From Bryobacteraceae bacterium (GTDB lineage: Bacteria > Acidobacteriota > Terriglobia > Bryobacterales > Bryobacteraceae), in the NCBI GenBank assembly GCA_025350445.1, contig JANXXV010000413.1:1-13678 (forward strand): a DNA stretch of 13,678 bases, written 5' to 3'. Under the pieces are notes generated by a model that had not been told where the DNA came from, did not search any database, and saw only the letters and a program-made list of their open reading frames with translations. Both the position numbers and the translations under genes were made by a program. Of the stretch, positions 1 through 6,442 are shown piece after piece. Each line of letters begins with the position of its first letter. The stretch's first letter is position 1.

Positions 1-1
1 C

Positions 2-148
2 CGGCAGGTGGTAGAAAAGGACGTAAAAGATGGCATCGGAGCCGGCGTCCGTGGAACGCCCACATTCTTTATCAATGGGCAGCACTACAACGGACTTCTT
101 GACCTGGCTTCCGTGAAAGCGATTCTGGACGCGGAGTTAAAAAAGTAG
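2..148 (+). CDS. DsbA-like thioredoxin-fold protein, C-terminal fragment
   Basis: The open frame enters from the left edge and ends at the TAG at 146-148, giving the last 48 residues of a larger protein. It contains GVRGTPTFFINGQ, the cis-proline loop plus beta strand typical of the DsbA/DsbG-type thioredoxin fold (the TP dipeptide before a hydrophobic strand and a Gly-containing turn). A short charged terminal helix follows, ending LKK. The CxxC active site, which would lie far upstream, is outside the window, so oxidase, isomerase or reductase activity cannot be judged. In Acidobacteria such proteins are usually exported and act on periplasmic disulfides; that part is family knowledge. The gene converges on the cytochrome gene with only six bases between stop codons, and no hairpin terminator is visible there. 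Confidence 0.75.
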   Translation, partial: RQVVEKDVKDGIGAGVRGTPTFFINGQHYNGLLDLASVKAILDAELKK

Positions 149-154
149 CAGCGA

Positions 155-787
155 CTAGTGGCAGCCGCGGCAGGTAAACTTTCTGCCATGGCACACCGCG
201 CAGCTTTGCTTATCCATGTTCGATTTTCCCGATGCGTGGAAATCCAGCCATTGGACATCGTGACTGGCCGGCATCAGGTTAAAACTCTTCCCATGACACG
301 CCGCGCAACTGAACGGCGGATCTATCTTTTCCATCTTGGCGTGGCAGACCAGGCAATCGGCCATCTTCGGGAACGCTGCGTCAGTTACCGCTTCCGATTC
401 CGGAAGTCCGCGATGACACGCCTCGCAAGCGATCTTCGAATTGAGCAAACGCCGTAGGTCGCCTGGCGCGGAGAGATACTCTTTCGAGTCGATTGCGGCT
501 GCAATCACCGGCGCAATATTGCCCCTCCGCAGGTGCTGGCGGTGGTTGAAATTCGATAGCTTCGATGGGCGGGGCTCTTTGACCGGCTGGCCGTCTTTGT
601 GGCAACTGACACACATAGACGAAGAGGGAAGATTATTGTCTTCCACCTTTGTGCTGGCCGGGGCGGACGTGTGGCAACTAATGCATTGCAGCTTCAACTG
701 AAGATGCAATTTATGCGAGAACCGGGCTGCCGGCGCCGCCTGAGACAGCAGCAGGAGTGCGGCTATCGCTTGTAGGAAATGCGCCAA
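155..787 (-). CDS. Exported seven-haem c-type cytochrome (cytochrome c3/c7-like)
   Basis: The 210-residue product has an N-terminal hydrophobic segment (about residues 5-20, ending in APAA) that looks like a Sec signal peptide, so it probably acts in the periplasm. Seven CXXCH haem attachment motifs are visible at residues 35-39, 59-63, 121-125, 145-149, 161-165, 196-200 and 206-210. Extra histidines (FSHKLH near 24-28, NFNHRQH near 80-85, H176, H184) are candidates for the second axial ligands of bis-His haems, the arrangement of class III and c7 cytochromes. The last residue is the His of the seventh motif, so the chain ends on a haem ligand. The only start that keeps the signal peptide is a TTG at 785-787; it lies 25 bases inside the end of the upstream dehydrogenase gene and no good Shine-Dalgarno precedes it. 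This suggests translational coupling. The likely role is electron transfer from the overlapping dehydrogenase; the partner is inferred from position only. Confidence 0.88.
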   Translation of the reverse strand: MAHFLQAIAALLLLSQAAPAARFSHKLHLQLKLQCISCHTSAPASTKVEDNNLPSSSMCVSCHKDGQPVKEPRPSKLSNFNHRQHLRRGNIAPVIAAAIDSKEYLSAPGDLRRLLNSKIACEACHRGLPESEAVTDAAFPKMADCLVCHAKMEKIDPPFSCAACHGKSFNLMPASHDVQWLDFHASGKSNMDKQSCAVCHGRKFTCRGCH

Positions 788-1956
788 ATCTTGTTGCCGC
801 CGTCGTCACTTACCAAAAGGCTGCCGTCCGCCATCTGGAACACGCCTGTGGGGCGTCCCCAGACTTCGGCTTTGTCGGGGCCCAACATCCAACCCTTTAG
901 AAACTCTTGCGGCGGAGCTGTCGGCTTGCCGTTCTGGAACGGCACAAACGCCACCGACTGGCCCACGCGGCTCGCACGGTTCCAAGACCCGTGGAAGGCC
1001 AGGAACGCTCCGCCCTGATATTCCTTCGGGAACATCTTGCCGGTGTAGAAGGTCCAGTCGATCACGGCGACGTGCGCGCCCAGCGAGACATCCGGTGTGA
1101 TGGTCTTGGCTACCAGTTCGGGTTGCTGTCCTTTGTTTCGCGGATCCTCGTTCGGTCCGAAGTAGGCAAACGGCCAGCCGTAGAATCCGCCCTGTTGCAC
1201 ATGGGTGAAATAGTCCGGCACCAGATCGTCACCGAGGGCGTCGCGCTCCTGAATCGATGCCCAGAGTTGATCGGCGCCAGGCATGAAATGAATCGAGGTC
1301 GGGTTGCGGGTTCCGGAGGCAAAGGTCTCATAGCCGCTTCCATCGAGGTTGTAACGATTGATGGCCGCTCTTTGCTTGGGCTCGCCGGGCGAGACGTTCG
1401 ATGCCGAACCAACACCTACGTACAACTTCTTGGCCTTTGTGTCGATGGCCAGGCTTCTGGTCCAGTGGCCCTTATTCATTCCAGTTAAGGAGACTACTTC
1501 TTCGCCCTTTCCAACGGTCATCGATTTCGCATCGTACTTATAACGCTTGATCGAAGAAGATTCGCCGACGTAGAGCCAGTCCTCATACCAGGCCATGCCA
1601 TACGGTCTTTCAAGTCCGGAGATCAGCTTCTTGCGTGCGCCGGCATCCAGAAGTTTTCCCTTGATCGCGATAATGCCGACGCCGCCGCCATCGTGGCTTT
1701 CGGCCAGCAGAATCTCGCCGCTTGGACCGTAGATCATCACACGCGGCGTCTCGAAGCCGCTGGCGTACTCTTCGACCGTGAAGCCCGGAGGAACCTGCAA
1801 TTGGGCGCCATCGGGGCGGCCGACGACATGAGGCCGGTTGTTGGCCGAAGGCGTGGCGAATGGCGGAGGCAGCTTGGCGGCCATCTGTTGAAAAGCCATA
1901 GCGCTGCCCGCGCTGGAGAGGGCAGTTAAGAGGAACAGAAGGGAATTATTTTTCAT
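763..1956 (-). CDS. Exported PQQ-dependent sugar/sorbosone dehydrogenase-like beta-propeller
   Basis: The protein has 397 residues from the ATG at 1954-1956, which is followed by a clear signal peptide (MKNNSLLFLL, then a hydrophobic stretch ending SAMA). The frame stays open upstream to 2115, but that stretch is Arg-rich, covers a repeat element and lacks secretory character, so it was excluded. A GGA lies six bases before the ATG, with AGGAG further up. Family features of soluble quinoprotein glucose/sorbosone dehydrogenases are visible: VPPGFTVEEYASGFETPR at the start of the propeller, GHWTRSLAID mid-protein, GTRNPTSIHF, then a DALGDDLVPDYF...GGFYGWPFAYFG block, FHGSWNR, and a final blade with GRPTGVFQMADGSLLVSDD. 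Such enzymes oxidise sugars or aldehydes in the periplasm and pass electrons through PQQ. The substrate cannot be told from sequence. The 25-base overlap with the downstream multihaem cytochrome gene supports an electron-transfer pair. Confidence 0.87.
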   Translation of the reverse strand: MKNNSLLFLLTALSSAGSAMAFQQMAAKLPPPFATPSANNRPHVVGRPDGAQLQVPPGFTVEEYASGFETPRVMIYGPSGEILLAESHDGGGVGIIAIKGKLLDAGARKKLISGLERPYGMAWYEDWLYVGESSSIKRYKYDAKSMTVGKGEEVVSLTGMNKGHWTRSLAIDTKAKKLYVGVGSASNVSPGEPKQRAAINRYNLDGSGYETFASGTRNPTSIHFMPGADQLWASIQERDALGDDLVPDYFTHVQQGGFYGWPFAYFGPNEDPRNKGQQPELVAKTITPDVSLGAHVAVIDWTFYTGKMFPKEYQGGAFLAFHGSWNRASRVGQSVAFVPFQNGKPTAPPQEFLKGWMLGPDKAEVWGRPTGVFQMADGSLLVSDDGGNKIWRISYKR

Positions 1957-2045
1957 CGAATTTCCGTGACTCCTATAGTGTACAAGCAACTCGCGACGCC
2001 GGCGGAACCCGAGAGACTTCCTTCGGTCATGAACCGATAGACTTC

Positions 2046-2116
2046 CTCGTAAGAGCTGACGGCGTTCGCGAGAGCGGATCCAGGGGGATCCGCGCAGACG
2101 TGGCGTCTGCCCCACC
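2046..2116 (-). repeat. Dispersed double-hairpin repeat, copy 1
   Basis: Read on the minus strand, this 71-base element begins GGTGGGGCAGACGCCACGTC and ends CTCTTACGAG. It holds two adjacent perfect hairpins: GCAGACG-CCA-CGTCTGC (2094-2110) and an 8-bp stem GCGGATCC/GGATCCGC with a 4-base loop (2074-2093). A second copy with the same two ends and almost the same length lies at 6218-6289 on the opposite strand. It sits between the divergent dehydrogenase and M23 peptidase genes. It resembles the REP-like palindromic intergenic elements of large bacterial genomes; its function is unknown. Confidence 0.75.
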
Positions 2117-2179
2117 GGCTTTGCGTTGAGACCCTTGGTGCATTGTGGGGAGTTAGATGGGCCGGTAGACTAGAGTGAG

Positions 2180-3490
2180 ATGAAAAAACTTGTTGTCGCC
2201 GTTCCGCTCCTGATCCTGATTGTTATTCCGCTGGTTCTGTTTCTGCTGTCCAGTGCGCCGTTGGTTCGGATCGATCCGGCCGTTCACGTTCTGGGAGCCG
2301 AGACCCCGGTGAAGGTGACGGTGACGGCCGGCCACGCAACGCGCCGCGTCACCGGTTATATCGAGCAGAACAACCAGCGGTATCGGGTGTTTGAATCCAC
2401 CCAGCCGGCGACACGCCTTTGGTTCTGGCGTAATTCCGGCACGCCGGTGGATCTGGTTTTTCCGGCAGGCAAAAAGCAGGCGCCGGCTGTGCAGGACGGC
2501 AAGGCGAAGCTGATAGTGGAAGCCGTTTCTAACGACTTCCGCGGTGAGGAGACGGTGGCGGCCAGCGAGGTTGAGATTAATACCAGGCCGCTTTCGTTGG
2601 CGGTAGACGGCGCGCAGCACTACGTGAACCAGGGCGGTATGGAGTTGGTAACGTTCACCGTGGGCGGCTATTTCACAGAGTCCGGAGTGCGGGTCGGGCC
2701 GTATACGTTCCGGAGCTTCGAACTGCCCGGAAAAACCGGCGAGCGGTTTTCGCTCTTCGCTTTTCCGTGGGATGTTCCGGCGGAGACCATTCCGGTTGTC
2801 TATGCGCGGAACCCGGCCGGGGCGGAAGTGAGGGGCAAGTTCTGGTTCAAGCTTTTCCCGAAGAAGTTCCGCTCGCGCGATTTGGATATCTCCGATGCAT
2901 TTCTGGAAAAAGTGGTGAACCAGATCGATAAGGGCGGCTCCGGCGATTTGCTCACCCGCTTTCTTCGCATCAACGGCGATCTACGCAAGAAGAACAACAG
3001 CACGCTGTCCGATTTGCGGTTGCAGACCGAACAGAAAATTCTTTGGGAAGGACCGTTTGTGCAGCTTGGGAATTCGAAGGTGGAATCGCAGTTCGCCGAT
3101 CAGCGGTCGTATATCTACAAGGGCCAGAAAGTGGATCGGCAGATGCACCTTGGCTTCGATCTCAGCGTGACGAAGAACGTGGCGGTGGTGGCGGCCAACT
3201 CGGGGAAAGTGCTGTATGCGTCCGATCTTGGTATATACGGAAACTGCGTGGTGATCGATCACGGCTATGGGTTGCAATCGATCTACGGGCACCTCAGTTC
3301 GTTCGATGTGAAGCCGGGCGATGAAGTAAAGAAGGGGCAAACAATCGCGCGGAGTGGAGCGACCGGACTGGCCGGTGGAGATCACCTGCACTATTCCATG
3401 CAGGTGGATGGCGTGCAGATTAACCCCGTGGAGTGGTGGGATGCGCACTGGATTCACGACCGCATATTGAGCAAGCTTCCAGGGAAGTGA
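2180..3490 (+). CDS. Membrane-anchored M23 (LytM-type) zinc metallopeptidase
   Basis: This 436-residue protein starts MKKLVVAVPLLILIVIPLVLF, an N-terminal membrane anchor or uncleaved signal (about residues 4-25), so the rest should be periplasmic. Residues about 30-300 hold no catalytic motif I recognise; they are rich in short beta-strand-like stretches and may be Ig-like domains. The C-terminal third is an M23 domain with the full metal-binding set: H323-LGF-D327, then YGH with H371, and the HLH motif at H402-H404 inside GGDHLHYSM. The family cleaves peptidoglycan cross-bridges or stem peptides. With both zinc motifs present, this copy is predicted to be active rather than an EnvC/NlpD-like regulator. 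The ATG at 2180 follows a GAGTGAG stretch. The stop is four bases from the stop of the convergent response-regulator gene. Confidence 0.9.
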   Translation: MKKLVVAVPLLILIVIPLVLFLLSSAPLVRIDPAVHVLGAETPVKVTVTAGHATRRVTGYIEQNNQRYRVFESTQPATRLWFWRNSGTPVDLVFPAGKKQAPAVQDGKAKLIVEAVSNDFRGEETVAASEVEINTRPLSLAVDGAQHYVNQGGMELVTFTVGGYFTESGVRVGPYTFRSFELPGKTGERFSLFAFPWDVPAETIPVVYARNPAGAEVRGKFWFKLFPKKFRSRDLDISDAFLEKVVNQIDKGGSGDLLTRFLRINGDLRKKNNSTLSDLRLQTEQKILWEGPFVQLGNSKVESQFADQRSYIYKGQKVDRQMHLGFDLSVTKNVAVVAANSGKVLYASDLGIYGNCVVIDHGYGLQSIYGHLSSFDVKPGDEVKKGQTIARSGATGLAGGDHLHYSMQVDGVQINPVEWWDAHWIHDRILSKLPGK

Positions 3491-3494
3491 AGGC

Positions 3495-3995
3495 TTATTC
3501 CACGGGCATCTTGTTCAACGTGAGCCAGTAGGTCCCGATTGCCTGCACGGCCTTAACGAACCGATCGAATTCGGCGGGCCTGGCGACGTAGCTGCTGGCG
3601 CCGGCGAGGTAGCAATTGCGGATTTCGTCGTCTTCGACGAAAGATCCAAAAATCACTACGGGAATCAATTGGGTCTGTTTCTGTTCCCGGATTCGAATCA
3701 GAACTTCGGTGACGCTTAACCCGTCGATCGTAGAGCCGAGGAGGACAAACTGCGGATTGGCAGCGCCGCGTTCACTGGCGAAGAGGTATTCCAGAGCCCC
3801 CGCGCCGTCGTGGACGATGTCGATTGCTTCCTCAAATCCGGCGCTGCGCAAGGCGTCGATAATAAGGATCTCGTCGTCGGAGTCTTTTTCGACGAGCAAC
3901 AGGCGTGGGGAGTCCGTGGTCAGAATGCGCAGAATCTGACTATGGTAGCGCTTGCCGGCGGGGAAATGGCGGCGAGGCGAACTGGTAGTGGACAA
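3495..3995 (-). CDS. Single-domain Rcp1-like response regulator with degenerate receiver site
   Basis: The receiver fold begins at PRLLLVEKDSDDEILIIDAL and ends with the GTYWLTLNKMP tail typical of Rcp1-like single-domain regulators, which usually work with phytochrome-type or hybrid histidine kinases. No output domain follows. The key site is altered. The phospho-acceptor Asp of the usual LLD-L motif is Gly here (LLGSTIDG, Gly codon at 3735-3737, one base from Asp). The acidic pair reads EK instead of ED. The conserved Thr/Ser-strand reads VVIFGSF, and the conserved Lys is Arg (YVARP). It is therefore probably a pseudoreceiver not controlled by ordinary phosphorylation. The start is uncertain: no ATG lies near the domain. 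I chose a TTG at 3993-3995; a GTG at 4047-4049 would overlap the divergent ugd gene, and the folded domain itself begins near 3910. The stop is firm. Confidence 0.78.
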   Translation of the reverse strand: MSTTSSPRRHFPAGKRYHSQILRILTTDSPRLLLVEKDSDDEILIIDALRSAGFEEAIDIVHDGAGALEYLFASERGAANPQFVLLGSTIDGLSVTEVLIRIREQKQTQLIPVVIFGSFVEDDEIRNCYLAGASSYVARPAEFDRFVKAVQAIGTYWLTLNKMPVE

Positions 3996-4005
3996 TAGAC
4001 AAAGA

Positions 4006-5439
4006 ATGAGAGTTACTGTAACGGGAACTGGATATGTGGGCACTGTCACCGGCGCCTGTCTTGCTTACCTCGGCCACCGCGTGACGTGCGTAGACACGGA
4101 CGTGCATAAGATTGCCGTTTTGCAACAGGGCGGGATGCCGCTTTACGAACCGCATCTGCAAGAGCTTGTGGCGATGGTATCGAAGAACGGAGCGCTGGAC
4201 TTTACGACTGAAATCGAGGCCGCCGTTGCCGAGAGCGAGGTGATCTTCATCGCCGTGGGCACGCCGCCGCGGTCGAGCGGAGAGGCGAACCTGACGTTTC
4301 TGGAGACGGTGGCGCGCAGTATTGGCGCGGCGATGGATCCATCGCGGTTCCGGGTGGTAGTGAACAAGTCGACAGTTCCGGTGGGCAGCGGCAATCTGGT
4401 GGGCACGCTGGTGCGCGAGGGGATCTGCGAATCCCGGCCCGGCCAGCAGAAGCGCATCGCGTTTGCGGTGGCCAGCAATCCCGAATTCCTGCGTGAGGGT
4501 TGCGCGCTGGCGGATTCGCTCTATCCGGACAGGATTGTGGTTGGCGCCGAAGAAGAGCAGTCGATGACGTTGCTGCGTGAATTGTATCGTCCGTTGATCA
4601 CGCAGGAGTTTGCGGCGCCGGAATTTCTTCCGAGACCAGAGGGAATGGGGCAGGTTCCGCTTGTTACGACGACGTTGACGAGTGCGGAAATGATCAAGTA
4701 CGCGTCGAATGCATTTCTGGCGACCAAGATCGGATTTGCCAACGAAGTAGCGAATATCTGTGAGCGGGTGGGCGCGGATGCGAACGAAGTGATGGCGGGC
4801 ATTGGCCTGGACAAGCGGATTGGGACGGGCTTCCTGAACGCGGGTATCGGATGGGGCGGCAGTTGTTTCGGCAAAGACATTCAATCGCTGTTACACACGG
4901 CGCGCGACTATGGTTACCAGGCGCGGCTGCTGGAGGCTTCGCTGGAGGTAAACCGGGCGCAGCGGCATGTGGTGGTGCAGAAGCTGCTGGAGAAGCTTTT
5001 CATTCTGAAAGGCCGGACGATTGCGCTGCTGGGCTTGGCGTTCAAGCCGGATACGGACGACTTGCGCGATGCGCCAAGTCTGCAAATTGCCGAGCGGCTG
5101 CTGCAGATGGGCGCGCGGATTAAGGTATACGACCCGGTGGCGATGGACGCGTGCCGGGAGCAGCATCCGGACTTGAAGATTCAGTATTGCCAATCGACGT
5201 TTGAGGCTGTGACCGACGCCGATGCGGTGGTGATTGTGACTGAGTGGAACGAGTTCCGCACCGCAAACCTTTACGAGATGGGACTGCGCATGGCGCGCCC
5301 GGTGCTGGTGGACGGGCGGAATATATACGATCCGGAAGTGGCGCGGGAGGCCGGGTTCGACTATACGGGTATCGGCCGCAGAGAGAAGATCGCCAAGAGG
5401 GCGGCGCCGGCGGAAGGAGCCGGGGTTTCGCGGGTTTGA
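4006..5439 (+). CDS. ugd: UDP-glucose 6-dehydrogenase
   Basis: The enzyme makes UDP-glucuronate from UDP-glucose with two NAD+, supplying exopolysaccharide or envelope sugar synthesis in the cytoplasm. From the ATG at 4006 it has 477 residues. It opens directly with the Rossmann motif MRVTVTGTGYVG (GxGYVG, residues 7-12), which argues against starts further upstream. Other hallmarks are NKSTVPVGS, the catalytic Glu in NPEFLREG (E160), the central-helix segment EMIKYASNAFLATKI, the catalytic Cys in GGSCFGKD (C287), and FKPDTDDLRDAPS in the C-terminal UDP-binding domain, ending DGRNIYDP. It is longer than the common bacterial length of about 430-450 residues, because of an insert near residues 195-225 (EFLPRPEGMGQVPL) and a basic Ala-rich tail. 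It is divergent from the response regulator, with very little room for a separate promoter. Confidence 0.95.
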   Translation: MRVTVTGTGYVGTVTGACLAYLGHRVTCVDTDVHKIAVLQQGGMPLYEPHLQELVAMVSKNGALDFTTEIEAAVAESEVIFIAVGTPPRSSGEANLTFLETVARSIGAAMDPSRFRVVVNKSTVPVGSGNLVGTLVREGICESRPGQQKRIAFAVASNPEFLREGCALADSLYPDRIVVGAEEEQSMTLLRELYRPLITQEFAAPEFLPRPEGMGQVPLVTTTLTSAEMIKYASNAFLATKIGFANEVANICERVGADANEVMAGIGLDKRIGTGFLNAGIGWGGSCFGKDIQSLLHTARDYGYQARLLEASLEVNRAQRHVVVQKLLEKLFILKGRTIALLGLAFKPDTDDLRDAPSLQIAERLLQMGARIKVYDPVAMDACREQHPDLKIQYCQSTFEAVTDADAVVIVTEWNEFRTANLYEMGLRMARPVLVDGRNIYDPEVAREAGFDYTGIGRREKIAKRAAPAEGAGVSRV

Positions 5440-5520
5440 GCGGTTTTCCGTGGAAAATTGCCGGAGAACTTTGGGTGTTGGCTCTTTGGAAACGGTGCCG
5501 CCGGGGTTGGGATTTCGTGA

Positions 5521-5784
5521 TTACGAAACGCAGCGAATCCCATTTTCGGACAGTTTCAATGCGTTGCTCTCGATGCCTTGTACTTTCGCATCACTCGCAG
5601 CCGGGGTGCCAAATGAGCATGCATGGCGGTCGGCAAGCGTATCTTGTCGACCGTTTACTTCATCCTTCGCGATGGCGTTGAACATCGCGAAGCCGGGCAG
5701 GACTTTTACGACCAGCAGAATCCCGAAAACACGCCATCCCGGCTCACTCAGCGGCGGGAGCGGATCGGTTATCAGTGGCGCTGA
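5521..5784 (+). pseudogene. Decayed IS110-family transposase C-terminus
   Basis: One frame runs from after a stop at 5518-5520 to the TGA at 5782-5784 and is broken by an internal TGA at 5614-5616. Before the break it reads LYFRITRSRGAK; after it, VGKRILSTVYFILRDGVEHR and then QDFYDQQNPENTPSRLTQR followed by RERIGY. This matches, from memory of the family, the C-terminal pattern of IS110/IS116-type transposases: an RRGxKKA-like basic segment, a hydrophobic helix, 'RDG' with a G-x-D/E-x-Y/F-x motif, then R-L--RLE-LGY. The N-terminal catalytic DEDD domain is missing upstream, where UDP-glucose dehydrogenase ends at 5439. This is a relic, not an active element. IS110 elements lack terminal inverted repeats, so its ends cannot be set from sequence. 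Confidence 0.6.
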
Positions 5785-6217
5785 GCCAGGCCGAATCGGC
5801 AGGTCTGGTTACTACTCCACAATCCAAGCGGCCCCAATACGGAACCACCCGCTGGAGTCTTTCCCGGCCTATTCTATCGAGTTTTCCTCCACGGCGACCA
5901 AGGCACCTCTCGCAACAGATGACATCCGGCCCGAGTGCGCAGCTTGGGGGATCGCTTGCATGCAACTAGGAAATGCGAAAACTGAACCCTGACCCAGATA
6001 TCAAACCACGCGATTCAGCGGGGTAGGTTAGAGGTTTTCGACGGAGCGAAGATTTAGCGGATTGTTGGGTTTGCGGGAAACAGATCTGGAGCAGTGTGTT
6101 TTAATGAACGGCTCGAGTTATGGAGTTATTCCCTTGGACTCGATCTGTTGGTGAATTCGTAAGTCAGCTCTAGTGTGCTGTCCCGGCTTATTCTTTACAA
6201 CATGCTACTGGGCGCAA
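5785..6217. other. Gene-poor intergenic DNA beside the transposase relic
   Basis: Frames here are short or interrupted and show no recognisable protein motif. Several short frames cross the region on both strands but lack ribosome-binding sites and resemble no family I know. No tRNA, strong hairpin terminator or CRISPR-like repeat is seen. The stretch may include more degraded insertion-sequence DNA. Confidence 0.5.
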
Positions 6218-6289
6218 GGTGGGGCAGACACCTTGTCTGCGAGCGACCCTTCGGCGGGCGTTCTTGCTCCCGCCGTCAACTCTTACGAG
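6218..6289 (+). repeat. Dispersed double-hairpin repeat, copy 2
   Basis: This 72-base element begins GGTGGGGCAGACACCTTGTC and ends CTCTTACGAG, like copy 1 at 2046-2116 on the other strand. The first hairpin is GCAGACA-CCT-TGTCTGC (6224-6240). Relative to copy 1, the innermost pair changed on both sides (G:C to A:T), which preserves the stem. The second hairpin has different bases but the same place: CGGCGGG pairs with CCCGCCG around 6252-6275. Conserved structure with changed sequence suggests that folding of the transcript or single strand matters. From here to 6442 I see no gene, only two small hairpins (CACGCG/CGCGTG near 6299-6313 and CCGGG-CTT-CCCGG at 6387-6399). Confidence 0.75.
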
Positions 6290-6442
6290 TAACCGAACAC
6301 GCGCGGCGCGTGCTGGTGAGGGCCAGAAACTTGGGTTACGGTCCGATGTGGCATCCCGCCTTTAAGGCTGGGCAGAGCGCCTAACACCGGGCTTCCCGGG
6401 TCATCCGAAGAGAAGTTTCCAGAGAAAGAGAGGGACAGGACT

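Noticed and set aside
1957..2115. N-terminal extension of the beta-propeller dehydrogenase
   Set aside because: It is Arg-rich, overlaps the dispersed repeat, and would bury the clear signal peptide that starts at 1956.
3940..4884. 314-residue minus-strand open frame opposite ugd
   Set aside because: It is rich in Arg and His, as antisense shadows of GC-rich genes are, and ugd is unmistakable.
5450..5992. 180-residue plus-strand frame in the gene-poor region
   Set aside because: Its translation shows no family pattern, while another frame across the same bases encodes the transposase relic.
6387..6399. CCGGG-CTT-CCCGG hairpin after the glycosyltransferase gene as a terminator
   Set aside because: The stem is only five base pairs and no T-run follows on the minus strand.
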